Part shown: one piece after another, positions 24,589-33,743 of the stretch | Numbering within the stretch: position 1 is the stretch's first letter | Layout of the letters: each line of letters starts with the position of its first letter | DNA from: Sphingobium sp. | Lineage (GTDB): Bacteria > Pseudomonadota > Alphaproteobacteria > Sphingomonadales > Sphingomonadaceae | Length of the DNA: 64,000 nucleotides | Assembly: GCF_003248505.1 (NCBI RefSeq) | Contig: NZ_QFOA01000003.1 | Coordinates: 62,001 to 126,000, forward strand | Reading direction: 5' to 3' | Translations under genes and position numbers: made by a program | Notes under the pieces: model-generated | What the model was told of the DNA's origin: nothing | The model's database searches: none | Seen by the model: only the letters and a program-made list of their open reading frames with translations

Positions 24589-26112
24589 ATGACCCAGGCC
24601 CAGCCTCCCCTCACGGCGACGGATCGCACCCTTCCTGACGACAGGGACGATATCGCCGCACTGGCGAAGGGCGGGCGCACGAATATCTTCGGTTTCCTGC
24701 TTCGGCTGGCGGCGCGGCTGCCCTTCCTGTTCATTGCCGGGCGCTGGTACGGCGCGGATGCGCTCGGGCGGTTCGCCTATGCGGTGCTGGTGGTCGAATT
24801 CGTCGCGCAGATCGCGACGCTCGGCCTCAAGCGCGGCCTTGCCGGCGCGCTCGCGCAGACGGAGCGGCCCCATGCCCATGTCGTCACCGACGCCATGGCG
24901 GTAACTTTGTTTGCCGCCGTGCTGGGGGCCGCGATCCTCGTCGCCTTCCCCCAGGCGATGTTCCCCAACAGCACGATCAACGGCCTTGACCGGCTGCTGG
25001 CGCTGACCGTGATCGCGGTCGCGGGATCGGACGTCGCACTTGCGGCCTGCGCCTACCGGTTCGACGTCGGCGCGACCGTGCGCGCCCGCGCGATCATCGA
25101 ACCGTGGGCGATCAGCATCGGTGCCTTCGCCTTCGCCTTCTATTCCAAGCGCGACGGCCTCATCCTGTCCTATGCCGTATCGATGATCGCGGCGCTCGTC
25201 GCCTCGCTGCTTCCGCTGGCGCGCCATTATGGCGTGCCGCGCGGCTGGCGGCCCGATCCCCTGCGATTGTGGCGGCTTGCCCGGCGCAACTTTCCGCTCG
25301 CGGCGGCGGACGGCGTGGAGTGGGGATCGCGGCGGCTCGACATGGCTATCCTCGGCCTGTTCGTCAGTCCGGCGGTCATCGGCATCTATTATGTCGCGCA
25401 ACAGGTCGCGTCCCTGCCGCAAAAGCTCAAGACCAGTTTCGACCCCATCCTCGGTCCGGTCATCACCCGCAACCTTGCGGAAAACAATCTGGGGGCGATC
25501 GCGCGGCAGGTCAGCCAGGTCGGCTTCTGGATCATCGCGGCGCAGGCGGGCATCGCGCTCGCGCTCGGCATTCCGGGCGAAGCGGTAATGGGTCTGGTGG
25601 GGCCGCATTTCGTCGGCGGCACAGGCGCGCTCGCTTTCCTGCTGCTCGCCGAAGTCGTCGCCGCGACGGCGGTGGTCAGCGAATCGGCGCTCGTCTACAT
25701 CGCGCGCCACCGCAATCTCATGATCTCGCTGGTCATGATCGGATTGCAGGCCGCTTTCAGCTTCATCCTGATCCTTCTCGCCCGGCACATGGGGTTGCCC
25801 GTGATGTGGATCGCGGCGGCGCCCGCGCTGGCGCTGTGCCTGGCGCTCGGCGTCAGCGCGCTGGTGAAAGCGCGGCTGCTCTCACGCCTGCTCGACGCGC
25901 CGATCAACGCATGGCGCTGGCCGCTGCTGATCGCGGCGGGTGTCGCCTGCGTCGTGGGGGCGGCGTTCGTGTCGGTGCCGCCGCGCTACGAATGGGTGGA
26001 GCTGGTGTTCGGGGTCTGGGCGATCCTGGGCGCCTATGGCATCGTCATCTGGCGCTGGGGCTTTGGCCCGGAGGATCGGACGCTGTTCCGCAAGCAGAAG
26101 GCGGCGGACTGA
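24589..26112 (+). CDS. Polysaccharide/lipopolysaccharide flippase-like membrane protein
   Basis: A 507-residue multi-pass protein with about 12-14 membrane helices of the Wzx/MATE/MurJ superfamily. Early segments RTNIFGFLLRLAARLPFLFI and ADALGRFAYAVLVVEFVAQI resemble Wzx-type O-antigen/exopolysaccharide translocases. It probably flips a lipid-linked glycan across the inner membrane. It follows gpsA by 45 bases and ends inside a hairpin. No glycosyltransferase is adjacent, so the substrate is unknown. Confidence 0.82.
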   Translation: MTQAQPPLTATDRTLPDDRDDIAALAKGGRTNIFGFLLRLAARLPFLFIAGRWYGADALGRFAYAVLVVEFVAQIATLGLKRGLAGALAQTERPHAHVVTDAMAVTLFAAVLGAAILVAFPQAMFPNSTINGLDRLLALTVIAVAGSDVALAACAYRFDVGATVRARAIIEPWAISIGAFAFAFYSKRDGLILSYAVSMIAALVASLLPLARHYGVPRGWRPDPLRLWRLARRNFPLAAADGVEWGSRRLDMAILGLFVSPAVIGIYYVAQQVASLPQKLKTSFDPILGPVITRNLAENNLGAIARQVSQVGFWIIAAQAGIALALGIPGEAVMGLVGPHFVGGTGALAFLLLAEVVAATAVVSESALVYIARHRNLMISLVMIGLQAAFSFILILLARHMGLPVMWIAAAPALALCLALGVSALVKARLLSRLLDAPINAWRWPLLIAAGVACVVGAAFVSVPPRYEWVELVFGVWAILGAYGIVIWRWGFGPEDRTLFRKQKAAD

Positions 26113-26124
26113 CCCGCCGCCTTC
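26097..26124. terminator. Hairpin with the flippase stop codon in its loop
   Basis: GAAGGCGGCGG (26097-26107) and CCGCCGCCTTC (26114-26124) form a perfect 11-bp stem around the loop ACTGAC. The loop contains the TGA stop (26110-26112) of the flippase gene. It lies 12 bases from the end of the convergent kinase gene, so it can serve both; there is no T-run. Confidence 0.65.
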
Positions 26125-26136
26125 CGTTCAGTGTCG

Positions 26137-27138
26137 TCAGGCGAACAGGCGGTCGCGGATCACCACCAGATCGTCTTCGGGCCGCGCGCCCCAATGCGCG
26201 ATCACTTCCGCCGCCGCCGCCGCGCCCAGCGCCAGGCAATCCTCGACCGAACGCCCTTCGATATGCGCGGCGAGGAACCCGGCGGCGAACAGGTCGCCTG
26301 CCCCTGTCGTGTCGACGATCTGGCTGACCGGCGCGGCGGGCGCTTCATACCGCACGCCATCGACGATCGCCACCGCGCCCCGTTCGCCCCGCGTCGACAC
26401 CAGCACCGGCACCTTGCCGGCAAAGCGCGACAGCGCGCCGTCGAAATCCTCGACCTCCGCCAGCGAACGGATCTCACCTTCGTTGGAAAAGAGGATGTCG
26501 ATCAGCCCCTGTTCGATCAGGTCGATGAAATCGGCGCGATGCCGGTCGATCACGAAATTGTCGGACAGGGTGAAGGCGACCTTGCGCCCCGCGTCCCGCG
26601 CCGCGTCGATGGCGGCGCGCATCGCCGCGCGCGGCTGTTCGGGGTCCCACAGATACCCTTCCAGGTAGAGGATGCCCGCAGACCGGATCATGTCGAGGTC
26701 GAGCGCGTCTTCGGGCAGGAATTGCGACGCGCCGAGGAACGTGTTCATCGTCCGCTGCGCGTCGGGTGTCACCAGGATCAGGCAGCGGGCGGTCGGCACA
26801 TCGCCCTGCACCGCAGGCGTGTCGAACCGGATGCCGAGCGCGCGCACGTCATGCGCGAATACCGCGCCCAGCTGGTCGTCGTTCACTTGTCCGATGAAAC
26901 CGCACGCCTTGCCCAGCGCAGCCAGCCCGGCCAGCGTGTTCGCCGCCGATCCGCCGCTGATCTCCTTCGCCTGGGGCATGTCGGCATACAGCGTTTCGGC
27001 CATTTCCGCGTCGATCAACTGCATGCCCCCCTTGGTGAGCGCATGTTCGGCGAGGAACGCGTCGTCGCTGCGGGCGAGGACATCGACGATGGCATTGCCG
27101 ATGGCGACGACGTCGAGGGTAGGGGCGGAAGCGGTCAC
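26137..27138 (-). CDS. PfkB-family carbohydrate kinase (adenosine-kinase-like)
   Basis: A 333-residue ribokinase-fold kinase with an N-terminal substrate-binding region (LDVVAIGNAIVDVLARSD; GGSAANTLAGLAALG). The C-terminal PfkB signature IVDTTGAGDLFAAGFLAAHI contains the catalytic Asp in GAGD. Alphaproteobacterial proteins of this type are annotated adenosine kinase; sugar or nucleoside specificity cannot be read from sequence. Single gene, convergent with the flippase. Confidence 0.88.
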   Translation of the reverse strand: MTASAPTLDVVAIGNAIVDVLARSDDAFLAEHALTKGGMQLIDAEMAETLYADMPQAKEISGGSAANTLAGLAALGKACGFIGQVNDDQLGAVFAHDVRALGIRFDTPAVQGDVPTARCLILVTPDAQRTMNTFLGASQFLPEDALDLDMIRSAGILYLEGYLWDPEQPRAAMRAAIDAARDAGRKVAFTLSDNFVIDRHRADFIDLIEQGLIDILFSNEGEIRSLAEVEDFDGALSRFAGKVPVLVSTRGERGAVAIVDGVRYEAPAAPVSQIVDTTGAGDLFAAGFLAAHIEGRSVEDCLALGAAAAAEVIAHWGARPEDDLVVIRDRLFA

Positions 27139-27248
27139 GCGAGGTCCTTCGGAAAAGGGAGAAAAATTTCGCTGTCTCTACCGACGGGGGCGGACCGGCG
27201 CAACGCCGCTGATTGACGGGGGCGGCAGGCGGGGGGATAGGATGGGTC

Positions 27249-27908
27249 ATGGTCCTCCACGCTGCCTTGCGCGCCGTCCCCTCGATCTTCCAGGCGGCGG
27301 CCCTGCGCCTGCTGGGCAAGACGCTGTTGCTGACGCTGCTGCTCTTCGCAGCGCTAGCGGGCGGATTGTGGGCGGTTGTCCATGGCCTGCGCCTCTGGCT
27401 CGGCTGGGGCGGCGGGAGCGCGGCGGAAGCGACCGCCACGGCGCTGGCGCTGGTCGCGGCGGGGTGGCTGCTGTTCCGCGCGACGGCGATGGCGGTGATG
27501 AGCCTGTTCGCGGACGACATCGTCGAGGCTGTGGAGCGCGCCGATTACCCGCATGTCGCCGCGCGGCCTGTCGGATGGGGGCGCAGCGTGCGGCTCGCGC
27601 TGGCATCGCTGCGCCGGACCGTCGGCTGGAACCTGCTGGCGCTGCCCGCCTATCTCGTGCTGCTGGTGACGGGGATCGGTACGGTCGGGCTGTTCCTCGC
27701 CCTCAACGCCTACCTGCTCGGGCGCGACATGGCCGATCTGGTCGAACCGCGCCATCCCGCGCTGGCGCCGGTTTCCCGCACCGGCCGGTGGCTCATGGGG
27801 CTCGTCTCGGCGCTTCTGTTCCTCGTTCCGCTGGTCAACCTGCTTGCGCCCGTCTTCAGCGCGGCTATGGCGGTGCACATGCTGCTCGGGCGAAAGACAC
27901 GGCCATGA
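27249..27908 (+). CDS. EI24 domain-containing (CysZ-like) membrane protein
   Basis: A 219-residue multi-pass membrane protein of the EI24/CysZ family. VLHAALRAVPSIFQAAALRL opens the family domain, four or more hydrophobic segments follow, and VGWNLLALPAYLVLLVTGIG and LLGRDMADLVEPRH occur in the C-terminal half. CysZ is a sulfate channel in enterobacteria, but these homologues are uncharacterised. ATG 27249 is preferred over an in-frame TTG at 27213. The stop overlaps the lipoprotein ATG. Confidence 0.82.
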   Translation: MVLHAALRAVPSIFQAAALRLLGKTLLLTLLLFAALAGGLWAVVHGLRLWLGWGGGSAAEATATALALVAAGWLLFRATAMAVMSLFADDIVEAVERADYPHVAARPVGWGRSVRLALASLRRTVGWNLLALPAYLVLLVTGIGTVGLFLALNAYLLGRDMADLVEPRHPALAPVSRTGRWLMGLVSALLFLVPLVNLLAPVFSAAMAVHMLLGRKTRP

Positions 27909-28270
27909 TCCCATCCCGCCTCGCTCCCATCCTGCTGCTCGCGCCTCTTGCGGCCTGCGGCGGCGTGGTGCCTGCCACCGGCTATACGCCCCCGCCCGCC
28001 GGTCCGCCCGCCAGCGCGTTCCTGAAACAGGGGCCGCTCATGGGGTCGGACGCGAAGGCGCTGACCCGCCTGTTCGGACAGCCCCGCCTCGACATTCGCG
28101 AAACGACCGTACGCAAGCTGCAATTCGCGAACGGGCGCTGCGTGCTCGACGCCTATCTCTACGCGCCCGCGCAGGGGCGGGAGCCGGTGGTGACGCATGT
28201 CGACGCGCGCACGCCTGCCGGGGCCGATGTCGATCCCGCAGGGTGTGCGACCGCGCTTCAGGCGAAATAG
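27905..28270 (+). CDS. Small periplasmic lipoprotein
   Basis: The 121-residue product has a lipoprotein signal (LLLAPLAAC, lipobox Cys at 18) and a Pro-rich linker. A small domain follows, with SDAKALTRLFGQPRLDIRET, VRKLQFANGRCVLDAYLY and a C-terminal Cys. The pattern resembles SmpA/BamE-like mini-domains that contain a conserved GxP segment, but I cannot assign it. Coupled to the EI24 gene by ATGA; its end overlaps the convergent queG by 13 bases. Confidence 0.78.
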   Translation: MIPSRLAPILLLAPLAACGGVVPATGYTPPPAGPPASAFLKQGPLMGSDAKALTRLFGQPRLDIRETTVRKLQFANGRCVLDAYLYAPAQGREPVVTHVDARTPAGADVDPAGCATALQAK

Positions 28271-29319
28271 CCCGCGCCCGCCAGCTGCTCCACCGCCCAT
28301 CGCGCCGCTTCCGCCACCACCGGATCGGCGTCGTCCAACAAAGCCTCAAGGCGTGGGATCAGCCCCGCGTCGCCGCTGTTGCCCGCCGCGATGGCGGCAT
28401 TGCGCACCATGCGGTTGCGCCCGATCCGCTTGATCGGCGATCCGGCGAAAATCTCCCGGAACGCCGCGTCGTCAAGGTCGAGCAGGTCGGCGATGGCGGG
28501 CGCGGCCAGTTCCGCACGCCCGACGAATGCCCTGTTCGCCGCCGCATGGTCCGCGAACTTGTTCCACGGGCACACCGCCAGGCAATCGTCGCAGCCGTAG
28601 ACGCGATTGCCGATCCCTGCGCGCAGGTCGTGCGGGATCGGCCCCTTATGTTCGATGGTGAGGTAGGAGATGCAGCGCCGCGCATCGACCACATAGGGCG
28701 CGGGAAAGGCGTCGGTCGGGCAGGCGGCCTGGCAGGCGGTACAACTGCCGCAATGGTCGCGTTCCGGGCCGTCGGGTTCCAGGACGATTTCGGTATAGAT
28801 CGCCCCCAGGAACAGCCAGCTGCCATGGTCCCGGCTAACGAGGTTGCTGTGCTTGCCCTGCCAGCCAAGGCCCGCACCCTGCGCCAGCGGCTTTTCCATG
28901 ACGGGGGCTGTGTCCACGAACACCTTGAGGCTGCCCGCCTGCTGCTCCACCAGCCAGCGGGCAAGCGCCTTCAGCGCCTTCTTGACCACATCGTGATAAT
29001 CCTTTCCCTGCGCATACACCGATACCCGCGCACGGTCGGGCACGTGGGCGAGCGCCAGCGGATCGCGCCTAGGGGCATAGCTCATGCCCAGCATCACGAC
29101 GCTGCGCACGTCGGGCCACAGCCCCTTGGGCGAACCGCGCTGCTCCGCCCGGTCCTCCATCCACAGCATGTCGCCATGATGCCCTGCGTCCAGCCACGCG
29201 CGCAGCCGCTGCCCGGCGCCCGGCGCGGCGTCGGCGGTCGCGATCCGGCACGCGGCGAAGCCCAAGCGCGCTGCCTCGCTTTTCAGCCGCTGTTCCAATG
29301 TTTCTATAGGCACGGGCAC
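28258..29319 (-). CDS. queG: Epoxyqueuosine reductase QueG
   Basis: Cobalamin- and iron-sulfur-dependent reduction of epoxyqueuosine to queuosine in tRNA. The 353-residue protein has a DUF1730 N-terminal domain and two [4Fe-4S] motifs: CGSCTACQAACPTDAF and CDDCLAVCPWNKF. C-terminal HEAT-like repeats (GRNRMVRNAAIAAGNSGD) follow. The divergent ABC transporter starts only 22 bases away. Confidence 0.95.
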   Translation of the reverse strand: MPVPIETLEQRLKSEAARLGFAACRIATADAAPGAGQRLRAWLDAGHHGDMLWMEDRAEQRGSPKGLWPDVRSVVMLGMSYAPRRDPLALAHVPDRARVSVYAQGKDYHDVVKKALKALARWLVEQQAGSLKVFVDTAPVMEKPLAQGAGLGWQGKHSNLVSRDHGSWLFLGAIYTEIVLEPDGPERDHCGSCTACQAACPTDAFPAPYVVDARRCISYLTIEHKGPIPHDLRAGIGNRVYGCDDCLAVCPWNKFADHAAANRAFVGRAELAAPAIADLLDLDDAAFREIFAGSPIKRIGRNRMVRNAAIAAGNSGDAGLIPRLEALLDDADPVVAEAARWAVEQLAGAGYFA

Positions 29320-29341
29320 GGGTCCAGCTTATCAGGGCGGA

Positions 29342-30316
29342 ATGATCGGCGACACACCGGCCCCTGCGGCAGCTCCCTACCCCGGAAACGCGGTCGAAGG
29401 CCATGGCCTTGTCAAGATTTTCAGCGGCTTCCGTGCGGTGGACGGTATCGACATCGCGGTGCCCGCCGGCACCATCTACGGCATTCTCGGCCCCAATGGC
29501 GCGGGCAAGACCACGCTGCTGCGCACGCTGCTCGGCATCGTCGATCCCGACGAGGGCCACCGCACCCTGCTGGGCGCGGACCAGCCGCTGCGCATGGCGC
29601 CGCAGGTCGGCTATCTGCCGGAGGAGCGGGGCCTCTACCCCTCGATGAAGGCGTTCGAGGCGATCGCCTTCATGGGCGCGCTGCGCGGCCTGCCGCTGGC
29701 CGAGGGGCGCAGGCGGGCGAAGGCGATGCTGGAGACGCACGGCATGGGCGCATCCGTCGAAAAACCGGTTCGCCAACTGTCCAAGGGGATGGCGCAGACC
29801 GTGCAGCTGTTCGGCACCATCGTCCACGAACCCCGCCTCATCGTACTGGACGAACCCTTTTCCGGTCTCGACGCCATCAACCAGGAAAAGCTGGAGGCGC
29901 TGATTCGCGAACAGGCCAGGCGCGGCGTCACCATCCTTTTTTCCACGCATGTCATCGCCCATGCCGAACGTTTATGCGAACGCATCGCCATCGTCGCGGG
30001 CGGGCGCATCCGGTTCGAGGGCACGCCCGCGCAGGCGCGCGACCGTCTGCGTCCGCAGGTGCGGCTGCGCACCCACGCCGTCGACGGCGCATGGCGGCGC
30101 GCCCTGCCGTCCGACACCGTGGCGCAGGACGGTGCATGGCATTTCACGCTCCCTGACGGGGGGATAGAGCCGCTGCTGCGGGCGCTGATCGACAATTCGG
30201 CCGGGATCGAAAGCCTGTCGATCGAACGGCCCGGGCTGCATGACGCCTTCGTCGCCATCGCCGGTCCCGACGCTGCGCGGGCGATGGATGCCCGCCCGCA
30301 GGAGGACGCCGCATGA
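29342..30316 (+). CDS. ABC transporter ATP-binding protein (NatA/drug-export type)
   Basis: The 324-residue ATPase has Walker A GPNGAGKTTLL, Q-loop VGYLPEERGLYPSMK, signature LSKGMAQTVQLFG (Lys in place of Gly, common in this subfamily), Walker B LIVLDEPFSGLDAIN and H-loop FSTH. A C-terminal domain of about 80 residues (DUF4162-like) follows. Paired with the permease by a 4-base overlap. Likely an exporter; substrate unknown, with Na+/drug/antibiotic export known for relatives. Confidence 0.93.
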   Translation: MIGDTPAPAAAPYPGNAVEGHGLVKIFSGFRAVDGIDIAVPAGTIYGILGPNGAGKTTLLRTLLGIVDPDEGHRTLLGADQPLRMAPQVGYLPEERGLYPSMKAFEAIAFMGALRGLPLAEGRRRAKAMLETHGMGASVEKPVRQLSKGMAQTVQLFGTIVHEPRLIVLDEPFSGLDAINQEKLEALIREQARRGVTILFSTHVIAHAERLCERIAIVAGGRIRFEGTPAQARDRLRPQVRLRTHAVDGAWRRALPSDTVAQDGAWHFTLPDGGIEPLLRALIDNSAGIESLSIERPGLHDAFVAIAGPDAARAMDARPQEDAA

Positions 30317-31503
30317 GCGCATTGTGGCGCGCCGCCCTCGTCATCGCCCGGCGGGATTTCACCGCCGTCGTGTTCTCCCGCACGTTCCTCTTCTTCTTGC
30401 TCGGCCCTCTGCTGCCGATCCTCATCGGTTTCGCCTTCGGCGGCCTCGGCGACAAGATCAGCAGCACCGACCTTCGCCCCGTGATAAGCGTCGCCATGTC
30501 GGCGCGGGACAATGCCGCGATCGGTCGCGCCCATACGCGTCTCGTCGAACGCATGGGCGACAAGGCGATTGCCCGCGTCCGCCTGATCGCTCCCACCGAC
30601 GATCCGCGCGGCCTGCTCGCCCGGCCCGGCAACGGGGCCGTGGCGGTGCTCACCGGCACTTTGTCCCGCCCCCGGCTGACGGGCAAGGCGGAGGATCTCG
30701 ACCGGCTGCAAGGCGATGTGAGCCTGCTTTCCACCGCCGCCCTGGCCGAGCGGACGCTGCGCTTCGTCGCGGTCGAGCGGCAGGAAGTCGCCACCAGCCT
30801 CGGCGCGCAGGCGCAGGGCCGACTGCTCGTCGGTCGCGTGGCGCAGGTCATCATGTTCTTCCTCACCATCCTGCTGGCGGGCATGATCCTGTCCAATCTG
30901 GTGGAGGAAAAGACGAACAAGATCATCGAGATTCTCGCCGCCGCCGTGCCGATCGACGCGATCTTCCTCGGCAAGCTGATGGCGATGCTGGCGATGAGCT
31001 TCGTGGGCATCGCCTTTTGGGGCGGCACGGCCTTCGCCGTCTTCGCAGCGCTCGGCGGCCAGCCTTCGGCCCTGCCTGCGCCCGCAGTCGGCTGGCCCGC
31101 GTTCCTTCTCCTCGCCATCCTCTATTTCGCGATGGCCTACACGCTTTTGGGGTCGCTGTTCCTCGGCATCGGAGCCCAGGCGGCAACGGTGCGCGAAGTG
31201 CAGACGCTCAACATGCCGATCACCATGGGGCAGATGCTGATCTTCTTGTTCGCCAGCTATGCGGTGGAACATCCCGGATCGACGGCGGAGGTCGCCGCCT
31301 GCATCTTCCCGTGGAGTTCGCCCTTCGCCATGATCGTGCGCGCGGCGCAGGACGCCGCGCTCTGGCCGCACCTTCTCGCGCTGCTATGGCAGGCGTTATT
31401 CGTCGGCTTCATCATCCGCGTCGGCGTCGTCCTATTCCGCCGGCATGTGATGCAGTCGGGCGGGCGTTGGTGGACGAATCTGTTCAGGCCCGCGACAGGC
31501 TGA
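30313..31503 (+). CDS. ABC transporter permease (NatB/ABC-2 type)
   Basis: A 396-residue permease with an N-terminal membrane helix, a large extracytoplasmic domain (about 45-165) and then five or six helices. ILLAGMILSNLVEEKTNKII is the hallmark of the NatB/ABC2_membrane_3 family (the EEKxxKxxEI coupling segment). Coupled to the ATPase gene by ATGA. The half-size partner arrangement implies one ATPase pair with two such permeases. Confidence 0.92.
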   Translation: MSALWRAALVIARRDFTAVVFSRTFLFFLLGPLLPILIGFAFGGLGDKISSTDLRPVISVAMSARDNAAIGRAHTRLVERMGDKAIARVRLIAPTDDPRGLLARPGNGAVAVLTGTLSRPRLTGKAEDLDRLQGDVSLLSTAALAERTLRFVAVERQEVATSLGAQAQGRLLVGRVAQVIMFFLTILLAGMILSNLVEEKTNKIIEILAAAVPIDAIFLGKLMAMLAMSFVGIAFWGGTAFAVFAALGGQPSALPAPAVGWPAFLLLAILYFAMAYTLLGSLFLGIGAQAATVREVQTLNMPITMGQMLIFLFASYAVEHPGSTAEVAACIFPWSSPFAMIVRAAQDAALWPHLLALLWQALFVGFIIRVGVVLFRRHVMQSGGRWWTNLFRPATG

Positions 31504-31522
31504 ACGGCGTAGGAGCCCTATC

Positions 31523-31999
31523 ATGAACCGGCGGCATTTTCTTGGCGGGCTTGCAAGCGGCGCGGGCGCGCTTGCGCTCTGGCAGTTCCTGCCCGGCGAG
31601 GCGGAAGCCGCCTATCCCTACACTCTCACCGACGCGCAATGGCGCAAGAAGCTCAGCCCCTGGGCCTATAAGGTGTTGCGGCAGCAGGCGACCGAATATC
31701 CCGACAGCAGCCCGCTCAACCGGGAGCATCGCAAGGGCGTCTTTTCCTGCGCGGGCTGCGCGCAGAAGCTGTTCGGCTCGACAACCAAGTTCGACAGCGG
31801 CACCGGCTGGCCCAGCTTCTGGGCGCCGCTGCCCAGGGCGGTCGCGACGAGTCGCGACCTGGACCTCGGCTATGCCCGTACCGAGGTGCATTGCGCGCGC
31901 TGTGGCGGGCATCTGGGTCATGTCTTTGATGACGGCCCGAAGCCCACCGGCAAGCGTTATTGCATGAACGGTGTCGCCATGGCTTTCACTCCCGCCTGA
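31523..31999 (+). CDS. msrB: Peptide-methionine (R)-S-oxide reductase with Tat signal (MsrB)
   Basis: The 158-residue protein starts NRRHFLGGLASGAGALALW, a twin-arginine signal, so the enzyme should fold in the cytoplasm and act in the periplasm. The MsrB domain is complete: zinc ligands CAGCAQ and CARCGGH, substrate motif GTGWPSFW, and catalytic Cys in KRYCMNG. It repairs methionine-R-sulfoxide in exported proteins. Follows the ABC permease by 19 bases; its end overlaps the convergent membrane gene by 14 bases. Confidence 0.93.
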   Translation: MNRRHFLGGLASGAGALALWQFLPGEAEAAYPYTLTDAQWRKKLSPWAYKVLRQQATEYPDSSPLNREHRKGVFSCAGCAQKLFGSTTKFDSGTGWPSFWAPLPRAVATSRDLDLGYARTEVHCARCGGHLGHVFDDGPKPTGKRYCMNGVAMAFTPA

Positions 32000-33743
32000 T
32001 ACGGTAGAGCCGCAGGGGAGCCTTCACCGGCACCGGCTCCAGCCAGCCGGGCACGACGCCCCGTTCCAGCATCGCCGCCAGCCCGCGTGGATTGTCCTTC
32101 GCGTAAATCCTGTTCTCGTTAAGGCCCTCGCACCCCACGACATAGGCGGCGCTCGTCCGGCCGATGACCGCACGGGCGGCGTCCGGCGCATCGACGAACC
32201 CGTCGATCACCGCCGTGATGCCCACCGCGTTGCGGTGATGCGCCGTGCCGATGACATTGTGGTGCGTCTGCACGAGGATATCCGGCCCCATGTCGATGGG
32301 CGCGAACAGCGTTGCGGGCGGTAGCGCCCTGAGCGGTGCCAGCACCTGCGCCGCGCGGCAGTTGACCGCAGGCCGCTCGGCCCCATCGTCCTTCGACGCC
32401 AGCGCCGCCCAGGCCGAACACAGCCCCACCGGGGTCAGCATGACCAGCGCCACCGATCCCAGCACACGCACGGTCGCCCGACTGTCCGCTTGCGCCCGGC
32501 GAAATGCGGCAAGGATCGCCCAGGCGATGCCGGGCAGTGCGAAGACATGCGCGACCGACAAGGCGCGCATCACCATCACCGACACCGCCGCCGCCCCCGC
32601 CAGCAGCGCGGCGGTCACCAGCCAGCGCGCCCGCTCGCCTCCCCGCGCGCAGCGGGCCGCCGCCAGCGTGGCTGCCATGCCGACCAGCGCGGGCAGCAGG
32701 ATCAGGCCCTGCAATGCGCGGGTCTGTTCCCAGATCGGGCGACCCTCCATCACCTGGAGATACCATAAACGATAGGCGACCGGGCCGAGCGCGGCGAAGG
32801 GATCGCCGGTGACGCACGGCCCGCCCGTGATCGCGAAGAGCGCGACCGCAACGCCCCCGCCGAGCATCGCGATCGCCAGGCGACGCGTGGCGCTGCCCAG
32901 CCCGACGATCCGGGCCGCCACCGGAACCGCGACCGCCATCGCGGCCAGCGGCCAGACATAGGCGTAGGACAGGGCATCGCAAAAGCGGATCAGCGCTGCC
33001 CCCGGTCCCCGCAGCAGGACGAGCAGCGGCAGCGCGCATCCCCCGAGCGTCGCGGCATAGGCGACGAAGCGTTTCGATTCGTCCCGGTCGATCCAGTGGC
33101 GCAGCGCGAACAGCGCGCCCAGCAACGCCGCATAGGGCAGCGCCTCGCTCGAAATCTGGAGCCAGACCGCCAGTGCGATCCCGGCGACCATCCCGCCGCG
33201 CCCCGTGCGTGCGTCCAGCGCGCCTGCCAGCGCGACCGCCGCCAGCATGATCTGCCACCCATGATGGTCGATGCGCAGCGGCGTGAACTGGACGAGGATG
33301 GTCGGCGTCACGCACAGCAGCAGGACAGCGCCCAGCGCTACCTGCGCTCCCGCCAGCCGGCGCGCCGCGACGAAGATCGCCGTGGCCAGCCCGCCCAGCA
33401 GCAACAGCGGCGTTGCGATCATCGCGACCAGTTCCGCCCCGGTCGCACCCATAAGCGGGCGCAGCATCAGGATGATTGCGGCGATGGGCATGTCGACGAT
33501 GCGGCTCCAGTGCATCGGGCCGCCGATGGGCGGGTTCACCCGATGCTGGCTCACGTCCCAGAACGCCTGCCCCGCCAGCCAGTCGCGCACCTGCGCCAGC
33601 CGCATCGCATCGTCCGGATCCTTGAAGCCGAACGTTGGATATGCGCCCCGGAACAGCCACAGCATCGCCGCGCAGCACAGCAGCCACGCGATCAGCGCGC
33701 GCGGGGCGGCGGTCCGCACGTCAGGCGCGCGCAAAGACGCCAT
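31986..33743 (-). CDS. Large membrane protein, putative GT-C-type glycosyltransferase
   Basis: About 585 residues with roughly 12 hydrophobic segments. After the first membrane helix comes FGFKDPDDAMRLAQVRDWL, an acidic DPDD motif in the first outer loop as in GT-C polyprenol-phosphate-sugar transferases (for example STT3/AglB-type). The C-terminal third is a soluble domain with FAPIDMGPDILVQTHHNVIG. Lipid-linked sugar transfer is inferred from topology, the acidic motif and the neighbouring gtrA; no signature proves it. ATG 33758 is an alternative start; either overlaps gtrA. Confidence 0.7.
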   Translation of the reverse strand: MASLRAPDVRTAAPRALIAWLLCCAAMLWLFRGAYPTFGFKDPDDAMRLAQVRDWLAGQAFWDVSQHRVNPPIGGPMHWSRIVDMPIAAIILMLRPLMGATGAELVAMIATPLLLLGGLATAIFVAARRLAGAQVALGAVLLLCVTPTILVQFTPLRIDHHGWQIMLAAVALAGALDARTGRGGMVAGIALAVWLQISSEALPYAALLGALFALRHWIDRDESKRFVAYAATLGGCALPLLVLLRGPGAALIRFCDALSYAYVWPLAAMAVAVPVAARIVGLGSATRRLAIAMLGGGVAVALFAITGGPCVTGDPFAALGPVAYRLWYLQVMEGRPIWEQTRALQGLILLPALVGMAATLAAARCARGGERARWLVTAALLAGAAAVSVMVMRALSVAHVFALPGIAWAILAAFRRAQADSRATVRVLGSVALVMLTPVGLCSAWAALASKDDGAERPAVNCRAAQVLAPLRALPPATLFAPIDMGPDILVQTHHNVIGTAHHRNAVGITAVIDGFVDAPDAARAVIGRTSAAYVVGCEGLNENRIYAKDNPRGLAAMLERGVVPGWLEPVPVKAPLRLYRIRRE

